Shown here piece by piece: positions 13,351-23,633 of a DNA stretch of 64,000 bases. Source of the stretch: Sisyra terminalis. Lineage: Eukaryota; Arthropoda; Insecta; Neuroptera; Sisyridae. Within the stretch, counting starts at the first letter, position 1. Every line of letters starts with the position of its first letter. A model generated the notes under the pieces. The model saw nothing but the letters and a program-made list of their open reading frames with translations. It was not told where the DNA came from and searched no databases. The translations under genes were made by a program, and so were the position numbers. The stretch spans positions 22,896,282-22,960,281 of the forward strand of contig OY292277.1 in assembly GCA_958496175.1 (NCBI GenBank), read 5' to 3'.

Positions 13351-13816
13351 TGTTTATGATATGATTTTTATATGTTAAAAATTTTGATTTAGATTAGTAT
13401 TGTAAACATACTAATGACGGCACCAAATCTAGACTCATTTCCTATAATTGATTGTAAGATACCTTAAAATACCTTCTTTAAACCTTTTGTACGTTCTGAA
13501 TATTTGCGCTACTAGTGCCAGAAAACAGAATTAAGTATGATCAGGGTCTGTAACTATGTACATATTGTGAAAAAGCCTAGGTATACTATTCGGACTCTTT
13601 GTATTTGCGTTCCGTGGTTCTATGGATGTATATAACACATATTTGCAAAAATTTACTCTTAATACATTTGTGAGCTAAAGCATCGATATGTCGTTTAATT
13701 ATTTCAGTGTACTAGTTCAAAAATTTTCAGGAAAAAATGCCCTTCAAATTGAAAAATCGAAAATTGCGATTATAGATTTCATAATATCAATATAAAGAGG
13801 TCATATATTATACCTT

Positions 13817-14425
13817 CAGTCCCTGGCCATATTAATAGACGTACCATAGATTTTGTACAAAATATGAAGTAATAGCTATTTAATTTTGCGTTTCAATTTT
13901 TGGTTGGGTTTAACTTTCCTATAAAAATTTAATTTATTACTTATTACCAATTAATTTGACAAAAAAAAATCATATTTACCGAAAAATAACTTTTACGATC
14001 ATTTTAAGTATCTTATTAATTATGGCGAATTTAATTGTTTAATATTTAACTGAAAACTGTTTTACTGCTATTGAAGCTTCAATCATTCGCTGCGGTAGGA
14101 CAATAATATCTATTGCATTTGTGGATGGTGATTCTATTTATCAATATTTTTTTCTAAGGGCTATTTTTCTGATGTGATCACTTATTTAACCACTTTTCTC
14201 CCCATCAAATCCCATATATTTACAATGGGGTTCAAATCAGGGCTTTTACCCTAGAGTAGGGTAAATGGGGTAATAATCAAGACTATACCCTTATTTAGAT
14301 ATTATATTCCCTAAAAATCTTTACTACTTTTAACAATATAAGAAAGAAATAGTATAAAATTTAATTTAGTAGAAGACATAAATTAGAAAAAGCTTAAGTG
14401 CGTCTAATAATTTGACCAGGGACTG
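13817..14425 (-). mobile_element. Tc1-like transposon, internally deleted (copy 2)
   Basis: The left end is CAGTCCCTGGCCATATTAAT. The right end reverse-complements to CAGTCCCTGGTCAAATTATT, followed in both by AGACG. A TA lies just outside the right end, as expected for Tc1 insertion. On the minus strand near 14180-14240 the frame reads SPDLNPIVNIWDLMGRKV, a clear Tc1 transposase block in which the catalytic Glu of NPIENLW is Val. It is better preserved than copy 1 but equally shortened, so it is not an active source. Confidence 0.8.
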
Positions 14426-16130
14426 TACAGATTCAAAAAAAAAGAATATAAAACGGATTTTTTTGCGTCTAATTAACGAAAAAATCTGCCTTTATATTTG
14501 AATTGTAAAAAATTCGTAGATATCTCACGTTTATCTGTTAAAGTGATATATAGGTACTTATATCATAAAATGTACCTATATTTTATTCATTTGAACTACT
14601 CAACCATTTGGTACATTTCTATTTTTTTGTGAGATATTCTTTAATACAATTGCTAAGAAATTACAAAAGCTTTTACGATCACCAGCTTAACAAATTTTTA
14701 AGTGCAAAACAATGTTTTCATTTTTCGTCCTTCTATTTTCTTAATACACAGCTAGAGTAGCGAGTGCTCTAACAAAATTTCATTGGTTTTAATTTGTTAT
14801 TTTCTCAATGCATTGAATACAAATATTTGTATCAAATCAATGTACCTATTTAATTTCAAAGCATCGATTTTGATTTTTTTTAAGAGAAATTAAATTGAAA
14901 ATCAGAATCGGAATCCTGGACTTTTTGTGTCTAAAAGAAGAGTCAGAAATTGGTTTTAATGTCAGTGAAAGCTAGAAAAACATGACATTTTGATTGTCGT
15001 ATCGCTTTTTCCCTACACAGAAACGAGTCCAGTATGAATCGGGGGATTGAAAAATCCATGAAATGGTGAATTGACAATGTTTCCCTCCGGCATATCCCTT
15101 GTAATGTCAACCCAAGAATCATTCGACGTGAATAAATCGTCTTACATATAAAACAAATTGCATTTTTTTGTCTCTGTATTTGCGGATATTTTTTCACTGG
15201 AAATCTATGATAAAAATATTTTCGATAATATGTATTTTATTATTTCCAGATAATCTGAAAAGTAAATATAAGATTCTCTTGTGTCCCGTTTTCGTTCGTT
15301 TCAAGTGTCGAATTTTGTAAATAATGGTTGCCAAAATACAAAGAATTACATGAAGCGAATCATCCTCTTGTTTTCGTTTCGTGACTCGCGAAAATAATCT
15401 CTTGTGCCAATAATGACTAAGATAAAATAAATCAACCATCATTCATCTGCGGATCAACCTTATTTTTCCAACTGAATTCCTCTTCTTTTTACCACTGGAT
15501 AAATCTATTGAATAAAATAATTGAACATATCCCACTTTCGATTTGGCTCAATCAATAAACCATAAGAAAATTCAATAATAAGCATTGACGGTTTTTATTA
15601 ACATTAATAATGTTACAGTCATTTTTTCATTGCTGGTTGAAAGAACTTTGGGATCATTTTTTTTACTATGATTAATTGCAAGTTGAAAAAATTAACGATG
15701 ATTTATAAAGTTTAACATTAATATTCGAATTTAACCTTGATCTATCGATACTTGCTTTTTTTCTTTCTTATAAACTCGTAACCTTACAGATTAATAAACG
15801 TTCTAGTCTACCTAAACGTGACGTGCATTTCAAAGTCGAGCTTTAGCAAAGATTTTACGAGGAAATTTTTATTTTCTCGTATAAAATTCCCTGTTTTGAA
15901 ATCAAGTCGGGTCAAATATAAAATGTTGAAAATAAGATTAAAATTTTAATTAAAATAATAAATTATTGCGTTTTGAAATTTATCTTCCAGTAATTTAAAA
16001 TAGATGCATTCACAGATTACAGCATGCAACTACAAATTACGTGAAATGAGATCGAATAAATTACATTTTTCCTTGGTTTTTGATATAAATCACGGAGTTA
16101 CGATCTAATAGCAGGCAACAATCAGGAAAA
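14426..16130. other. Spacer 3' of gene A, no recognised gene
   Basis: Two adjacent minus-strand frames (14943-15197 and 15194-15442) overlap by a few bases and lie in slightly less AT-rich DNA. I recognise no domain in either. The 3' untranslated region of gene A must begin below 16131, but I found no clear AATAAA close to the stop on that strand. Confidence 0.5.
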
Positions 16131-19100
16131 TTATTTAACTACTTGAATTCGTCCATCGATTTTAATTGTGATTGGAGAATTTTCTTTGACGAACTTGGTA
16201 GCGATGTAAATATCTTGCGGCCCAGTTACTTTATCCTCAGCATATTTATTGAACATATTAAATCCATCTCCTCCATCCGCAAGGAAGTTTGGTAATAATA
16301 TTTGGTATAATGTAGTCTTATTTAGAGGAACATAAACCGGATTATTGTCCAAAGTGGGACACGTTTTGCAAGAAACTGTTAAATTTTGAATTCTTGATCC
16401 ATAAGATTTTTTTTGATTTATCACAAAACGAAGACCTTAAAAATATCATATGAATTGTAAAAGGTTCACGTTTAGTAATATTTTTTTTCATAGTAAAATT
16501 ACCATCAACTTGTACAAAATTTCGTGAGTTATAATTTTTGTATTCGGCGGAAGAATTAACTGCATATTCTAACACTTCAAATATATGTTCTCCTTTCATC
16601 TTTACACTTACGATTGCACAATCAAAAGGAATCACTTGGAGAAGATCTTGATAGGTGATATCTACAAATATCCAAAAGTTAATAAATAAAATAAGAATTG
16701 AAAGAATTTTTGAAGAAATTGAGACTGTTTAAAAGTTTAACCAAACAATTTCCACATTTTATCAGCTAATTAATGTAGTGTTATGAAAAAAATAAGAGTT
16801 GCTGATCAAATTTGATTTGCCTAGATCCCCGCCCTCCACAAATACATCGAAAGAAGAAAATGGTTCGACGTATAAATTGAGATCGATCCATGATTACTTT
16901 GTGACTCATCATATAAAAGTTACGGAGTGATCCAATACCACTTGATGACCATTGATGAAGATTGCTTGGCAATCAAAATACGTATCTGGGCAATACGTCC
17001 GTAGTTCATTTGTTTAAACTTTTGTTCAAATTTATGTTTATAGTTTACTTTTGAAAATTTTATTACATAATAAAATACCTTCATATACATACATATATAT
17101 ATATATATATATAGATAGGAAGGAAATGTACATTGGCTTCCATTGGGAATGGCTTTGGAAAATTTTCAAAATTTGAACAATCACATACTTAAAAAACAGA
17201 ATTCTTCCGTTTTTAACTTTTAAGTAAATGAAGTTAAATAATTAAGAACAAAGCCTACTAGTAGCCGAGTGGTCAAGATGATCGCTCCAAAACTAGTAGA
17301 TAGTGGGTTCGATCTTCGTATCGTGCAAATTTTCAATATTTCTCGAGAACGGATTTAATTACCCCTAGGGTCGCTAAAGGACCTTAGCGGTTATAAAGCG
17401 ACGGTAAATAATAATTAAAAAAAAAAACTAATAAACATGCACTAATATCTGGAGACAAGATACACATTTCAATGCAAGAGAGTATAAGCCAATGGGATTG
17501 CGAGATTTAAAGATGTTCATTTGTTTTGATTGTTGAAAATTTAAGAAAACCCATCTCAGAGTTATTGTTATACAATGTGCAATGTATAATAAATTAACGA
17601 TTTAATTATTTATTTAATTAACCGCAAGAAAAGGGTATCTCAGTTATTTGAGTATAACGTAGATAGGTACTTTAAAATATCTAAGATACTGTATTTTAGA
17701 TCCTTTATTTTTTTACAGTAACTAGTTTCGTAAATACTTTTTAAATGGAACTATTTCTCAAAAAGTATCTTAGATACTGAAAAGTAACTTAGATACCGAG
17801 AGATTATACAGAGATCTATTTTGTTGTGGTCTATAAAATTCACTTTCTACTTCTTATATTAATCTTCTATCGTTTTTAAAGCGAGATGTGTTTTCAGAAG
17901 ATTAGACATTTATACTTTCCTATTTCCTACATTAATAAAGATAAGAAATACATTATCGATTACCTAACAACTTTACCTAATACGCCACAAAACTTAGTAC
18001 ATATATAATATACAAAGTTACTAAAGATGTACCTTCTTAAGTATCTTAGAAAGGAACTTAATGTAAGTGATTTAGTTCCTTGTTTTAAGAGTGACTAAAT
18101 ACCCAAAGTAACTTCGAATACATTTTAAGAAAGTAACTAATTTAGTATCTAGATACTTTTCCGAAGTATATTTGATAGCTTTCATTATAAGTACTGAACA
18201 GTATCTAAGATAACAAAAGTAGCTAAAAATAAAGTATGCAATAAAATAAACAATAAAGTAAAGTACATGCTTATCTAGCAGTACAAAATATTGTGTACTT
18301 TATATTTTTTTTTTGTTTTGACAAATTTTAACAGTTTTATTTTTACTTTACTCAATTTAACTTTAGGTACGTTTTGATATCATTTTTTTAAAGTGTGTTG
18401 TGCTTACAGGAGCTTATACATAATTTCATCTATTCGAAATTAATAAAAATAAAAATACATTACCCGATTACTTTACAATTTTACCTAATTTATAACAAAA
18501 GAATACTTATATAGTATACAAAGTAATTGAAAAATTATATTTTTAAGTTCTTAAAACTTGACCTACCATAAGATAATTATTTTAGTTTTTTTTTTAAAGT
18601 AACTAGGTACCCAAAGAGTACTTTTCAAAAAGTTACAAAAAGTTAACTTATTTAGTATCTAGATACTTTTTAAAAGAATTTTGGCAGCTCTTCTTAGTGA
18701 TAGGTTGAATTGGAAAGCCTAATTTTAAGAATTGACAAAGACAACAGATGTTAGGAGAACAGTTTTAAATTTGTTAATTGTTTGAATTAACTACTACAGT
18801 GTCTCAATTTCTGTAGAAAAAATAAATGATATGATAATTTAAATTCTAAAAATATTCACCTCCACGTCCAATATTTGCTCGAATTCCACCTTGATGCATC
18901 AATGCAATTGGTCCATGTGTCAAATGTGTGTTGTTATTATTAAACAAATAATTATCCCACTATAATGGAAAAGTACATTATTTTTGTGTTTCGTTGCAAA
19001 AAATAAGAAAACTAAATATGAAATAACTTTTCAACGAACCGCATAAATCATAGTCTTTGTTATGAAATTTCCACCAAGACATTCCGTTGAAGTGCAATTT

Positions 19101-22100
19101 GTTCGATCAATTTCATTTTGCGTACTTCCAATAACTACGTTTGCTTCCGTTTCCACCGACAACTTCCAAGTTAATAATTCTTCATTAATTCTTTTATCTG
19201 TAAATGAAATAATGCTAACTTTTGATTGAAAAATATGATTCGAGAAAATAGAAATTTAATCTCTTATGAGTAATAAAAGAAGAAGAATAATAATGGAAAA
19301 AAGTTTTGAGAAAAATAATTGTAGCCATAAAAGTTTGCAACTAAAACAAGGTCTCTGAAATGGTTTGTGTGTTGTTGCTGTCTAACAATAAGAGCTAACA
19401 AGGTTTTTGTTTTCTTTCATTTTTCTTTCCAATTTTGATGCTTTCTTCTACTTCCAATTCATTATTTCTTTTAATATTTTTACGTCTGGGAAAGTTTTAC
19501 ATATAAATGCATGTTTATTTCTAATAAATAAACTAAGGGAATAAGCACATGATATACTTACTCGTAAGTTTCTATTGTATTCAATTTAATATCCCTTAAT
19601 AATTTTAATATACATTTATTTGAAAAAATTCAAAATCATGGGACAACGCATTGTCCCGTCGTATTTGATTTATAATTGTATATTAAGTATATTTGAAAAG
19701 AAATGAATAAAAACAAATAGGGAATATTACACATTTATGAGTTATGTTAATAGACTTGTATTAAAAGATTTAGATTTTCTATTGGTCTCAGTTAAATAAT
19801 ATTTAGAAATTTTTCATTGAATTTGATAGTTAATTATTATCAATACTATATACTTTACACTTATCTTTACTAACATATAAAATAATATACAAATATAAGT
19901 TTTAATTTTTGACCCAAATTTAAAGTAAATATTTGCTTTGCGATGTCCTTCCAAATTTACTATTTTTCAAAATGTTGTCTATCGTCTATCTATGGAAATG
20001 TATGGAAATGTATGTCGTCTTTTAGCAAAACAAAAAAATGAATCGATTTTAATGAAATTTGGTAATAAGAAACGAAACAATGTATAGGTCTACGTTAACT
20101 GAAGAATCAAAAAAAAAAAAATACAAGTTGTACCATTAAAAGAAAATAACGTCATGTGAAGTATTTTGAAATGCGAATCAGGCTGAATATTAAACGTAAT
20201 GTATAGTGATTAAATAATAAGATACGCACAATTGGGAACTGACCACTTTGGTCACGACGTCTGGTGGCCTAAAAAGTACTAGTTATCGTGTGCTATTTTA
20301 AATACTATATCATAGTGAATGAACTATATTTAAATTAAAAATCAAATACAAACTTTTTAGTTGTCGTGTGTTCTTTTATATTTCTACTATATCAAGTAGT
20401 GAACTATATTTAAACTTAAAATCAAATACAAGTTTTACAATTGAAATGGAAATTATTAAATAAAGTTCATGTATAATAAAAGAATAGAGTTTACGGTGTA
20501 ATGAATGGTTGATAGTAAAACACATGAAAATGTAAAAATAAGTTTTTTCGGTATACTCAAGTCCGGTAGCAATTTTTTAACGTCAAAAAATTCTTCGGAA
20601 AGAAAGCAACAATTTTTCTTACTTTGAAAACTGATCCTTGAATTTCGTGAGACTTTTTATACATATGAGACCATTGTAAACAAAACTCTGTAAAATTCAC
20701 TACATTACTACGTGTATTTTGAGTAATTATCAAGATTAAATATTGTTTTCTGCTTTAATAACATTTTTCTGGATTTGAATTAATCCAGTTGAAAATTTAT
20801 TTTAAAGAAAATAAAAATAATAACATGAACTCAATGAAAGCTTATGAGCAATTCTTTGGTTGCACGTAATACGTAGCCATGTTTTAAAGCCACGCCTTCT
20901 GGTCAGTTTTCAATTGGTATTTTAGTTTATATCTTTGAAACATTATAACCATAGTAAGACTTGAACTTTAAAAAAATTACGGCGACTTCAATTGATATAT
21001 TGTTTACAATACTACCAACAGAGTTATGAATTTAAATTCCTTTAGGACACGCCATTTTACTAAATATTTTTTTTTTGTTGTGACCTAATGAGACCACCTG
21101 TGTATTTTATAAACCTTGCATGGTTTGCACAAATATAATAAATTCCACAAGTCAAAAAATACTGTAATACTGTAGCGACTGCTTCCATTTGTATTGAAGT
21201 GTACAGCTTTAATATTTTCAATTTTATTTTAGGTACTTTTTGAAAACATTCAGAAATGATGTAAGTTGATGCATTAAAAATAAAATGGGAACATACCTTG
21301 AGGAAGATTGGTATCTAAGTATATTGTATTTCCTTCCCATGTTAATACTTCATTATTGGCATTAAAATTTAAGATTAAATGACCAACAAATTTTGTATAA
21401 CAAGCAGCTTGTACAATGAAAACTTTCTTTCCATCCGGTAGTTTAATTATGTAGGGATAGTCTTCTTCAGGTGGCTGAAGACCTTAAAAAAATACTAAAT
21501 TTTAGCTTAAAAATCACATTTTTTTTTCAAACGTTGTACCTGGAGAATTTTCACCGTGATAATATAAACTATGGGAATGTCCTCCTACTATGACATCCAC
21601 ATATTCACCAGCACCAAGTGCTATTTTTCGATCCCCTTCCGTACCACAATGCGATACTACAATAATGATATCACATTTTTCTTTAAGTTTTAAAACCTCC
21701 GCTTCACGTCGTACTGAATCAGCTTCATTTAGAAATATTAGTTTTTCTGATTTTGCAATAATTTGGGTGCTTTCGGTTATTACTCCAATAATGCCAATCT
21801 TCCTTCCACTTCGCATTACGGTGACACTTTTCCGGTAAATATTGTTAAAGGTTGGTTCGAACGTGTCGTTGATATTTGATACTATGACTGGGAATTTTAA
21901 GGCTTTAATGTATGGTACGACTCCTGCGATTCCATCGTCAAACTCGTGATTTCCTAAAGTCTGGCTTTTGATTAACTACATTTTTGTCTTTTTCAGTTAA
22001 ATAGTTTGTCTTACAACTGCGTCGAGTGGAAGGAAATTTAAGAAATGTTGCGTTACATTCCACTTGTAAATGTTGTACCAAATAGTTCCTTGAAAATTGT

Positions 22101-22446
22101 CTCCAGCGCTTAGTACCAATGAATTCGGGATGGCTTCTTTAAGGCTTTTTATGGCGGTATACAGTCGGGAAAATCCACCAATGCAGTTTGTCATGTTTGG
22201 CTTACAAGTTGACGATTTGGGTGATAGCTCCTCGAAACTAAGAACTTCTTTTTAAATTATTGTTTAGAGAAAAATCACAACTTACCGAGCATGGAAATCA
22301 TTGAAATGTATTATTTGAAGAGTGAAATCAGTTTTCTGTGATTTAGACCCAAATATTGAGTCTTTGAAGGAAACAACCAGTGCAATTATGGCAACAATGA
22401 AAACTATTATGCCGATCACAACCACTTTTGTCTTTGTAATTTCCAT
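16131..22446 (-). CDS. Gene A: 5'-nucleotidase/apyrase family protein (570 aa)
   Basis: Coding exons on the minus strand: 22286-22446, 22015-22237, 21540-21960, 21297-21482, 19040-19197, 18860-18959, 16503-16661, 16131-16435. They sum to 1713 nt with no in-frame stop. Residues 8-27 are a hydrophobic leader after a charged start. The calcineurin-like domain has the metal and catalytic motifs NDFH (49-52), GDN (99-101), GNHE (131-134), SHCG (231-234) and GGHSH (254-258). The C-terminal substrate domain has GGNFITKTM (372-380), MHQGGIR (404-410), VIPF (426-429) and LPNFLADGGDGF (517-528). By family knowledge it hydrolyses extracellular nucleotides. The loop Asn of NGGGIR is His405 here, while both stacking Phe residues and the Asp of GGDGF are kept. 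It ends GRIQVVK with no GPI signal. Exon 3 equals exons 3 and 4 of the paralogues fused. The donor after 19040 is GTTCGT, a weak one. Nucleotidase versus apyrase activity cannot be told from sequence. Confidence 0.9.
16900..17050. mobile_element. Foldback family D, copy 2 (partial)
   Basis: Contains TTGCTTGGCAATCAAAATAC, CTGGGCAATACGTC and then TTTAAACTTTTGTTCAAAT, matching the right arm of the copy at 13185-13350. The left arm is not clear. It lies in intron 6 of gene A. Confidence 0.5.
17083..17113. repeat. TA/TACA microsatellite
   Basis: A run of about 30 bases of TACATA followed by (TA)n, inside intron 6 of gene A. Confidence 0.85.
17252..17427 (+). mobile_element. tRNA-derived SINE, copy 1
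   Basis: The head reads TAGCCGAGTGGTCAAGATGA (A-box-like) and, about 35 bases on, GGGTTCGATCTTCG (B-box-like), the internal RNA polymerase III promoter of a Leu/Ser-type tRNA. The body that follows is unrelated to tRNA and has CCCTAGGGTCGCTAAAGG. The tail ends in a run of A. Two further copies at 27728-27873 (minus) and 38628-38812 (plus) share head and body, so this is a SINE and not a tRNA gene. Confidence 0.8.
17628..18694. repeat. Dispersed repeat rich in AGTATCTAGATACTTT
   Basis: The words TATCTTAGATACT, AGTAACTTAGATACC and AGTATCTAGATACTTTT recur many times on both strands. The right end reads TTTTGGCAGCTCTT, which reverse-complements to AAGAGCTGCCAAAA, close to CAGAGCTGTCAGAAAA at about 46476, where a similar repeat begins. 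A third piece is at 48560-48715. It is probably an old non-autonomous DNA transposon present as nested copies. It fills much of intron 6 of gene A. Confidence 0.45.
19864..20080 (+). mobile_element. Helitron-like 5' end fragment
   Basis: It begins A|TCTTTACTAACATATAAAA and continues with TTTTGACCCAAATTTAAAGT, then a GTCTATCGTCTATC word and ATGAAATTTGG. The order matches the better copies at 35082-35510 and 29700-30128. Truncated. It sits in intron 4 of gene A. Confidence 0.4.
20281..20430 (+). repeat. Two-unit tandem duplication, about 75 bp each
   Basis: The unit TAGTTATCGTGTGCTATTTT...GAACTATATTTAAA...AAATCAAATACAA is followed at once by a diverged second unit (TAGTTGTCGTGTGTTCTTTT and so on). 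Non-coding, in intron 4 of gene A. Confidence 0.75.
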
Positions 22447-22454
22447 TTTGAAAT

Positions 22455-22569
22455 CTGAAAAATTAAAGTTTAAATCTAACCTTATTATTCTGTTATGTTT
22501 AAAATTAATGTTTCAATTTTTTTGTAAATTAAAAAAATTTGTTGCGTAACTTTAACAATGAGACTCACT
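22455..22569 (-). promoter_or_regulatory. Possible 5'-UTR intron of gene A
   Basis: A strong donor, AGAAAA|GTGAGT, ends a possible untranslated exon at 22569. TTTTTCAG|ATTTCAAAATGG lies directly in front of the start codon at 22446. The 114-base intron between would be typical in size. No TATA box was recognised upstream. A transcript is needed to confirm it. Confidence 0.4.
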
Positions 22570-23633
22570 TTTCTGTGGCGTTCTGTGCAATGCTTTTGGT
22601 TTCCCACTCAACAGTCAAATGACTTAAAGAATTCTTTTGGAATCACTGTAGAGAAAAAGAATCCAACATTGTCTGCCAACGGAAATCACATTGTCAAAGA
22701 TTCAAAAACCCTCATTCTTATTCAGACGATATCACAAAATCGTTCTTCTAGCCTCTCAAGGTTACTTAATTTATTAAACGCTTGTATTATTTTCAATTTT
22801 TCACAGTTAAATTGGTCACGCAATTAACATGCTACACAATCCATTTCGATGCATATTTTCTCAATTAAAAAATTAATATTATCTGGTTTTTAACGCCTAA
22901 GTTTCCATTATAGAAAGAAATCAGTGCATTGAGTAAAAAACCTGATTTTTGTAAATCAGCCTACGGCTATTTGTACGTAAATTCAATATAATATCCGCAG
23001 GCAAATTTTACAAGACTTGTGTAAAGAGGAATGAAATGAAAATGGCTTCACTGTATTTTTTTTTGTATCTCAAAGATAATATCAATTTTATTATACAATC
23101 ATAACCTTGCGATAAAGATTGCTGATGTTTTAAATTCGTTCTTCATTAATCAAAACAAGCAAAAATCTTTTAAACTATTTTCCTTTCATATTGAAATAAT
23201 TTAAAACGCAAAATTTTAATTAAAAAATATTTGCTCTAGTTAAATTCGGAAAGTTTGATAAACACAAACGGGAAATTTAAATAATTAAATCAGAAAACTT
23301 TTAAAGGAGCTGAATAAAAATTAAGATAAAAATATGGGACTTACTAGTGCTGGAATCCGGTGAAAGAGAACTAGGTAATTTTAACTGCGAGAGCTACTGT
23401 GCCCCCTCTATATTTGAACTTCTTGGAAATTGAGTGGTGAAAATTGTGGATTAAACTAAAAGTTAAAATGGATAAGTCGTGAAAAAACAATGCAATTCAT
23501 CAAATTTTATGTTAGTTTTATGTTAGTGTGACAACATGTCTTTCTTATCTTAAAAAAATAAATAAATAAACAATGAGATTTCAAAAAAAAAAATGTATTC
23601 AATCTCAAGTGATAAAATCATATTCTACAAACA
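22570..23633. other. Spacer between genes B and A
   Basis: About 1 kb separates the stop of gene B from the first exon of gene A. It must hold gene A's promoter and gene B's 3' end. The plus-strand frames here are not conserved with anything I know. There is an A-rich run at 23550-23592. Confidence 0.6.

Noticed and set aside
15194..15442. Two abutting minus-strand frames (with 14943-15197)
   Set aside because: Less AT-rich and overlapping by a few bases, but neither has a recognisable motif or splice context.
17261..17340. Possible tRNA gene
   Set aside because: A and B boxes are present, but no full cloverleaf could be drawn, and two other copies share a long non-tRNA body, so it is a SINE.
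21590..21838. 82-codon plus-strand frame
   Set aside because: Antisense shadow of gene A exon 3.
22558..22827. 89-codon plus-strand frame upstream of gene A
   Set aside because: Begins in the likely 5'-UTR of gene A on the other strand and has no recognisable content.
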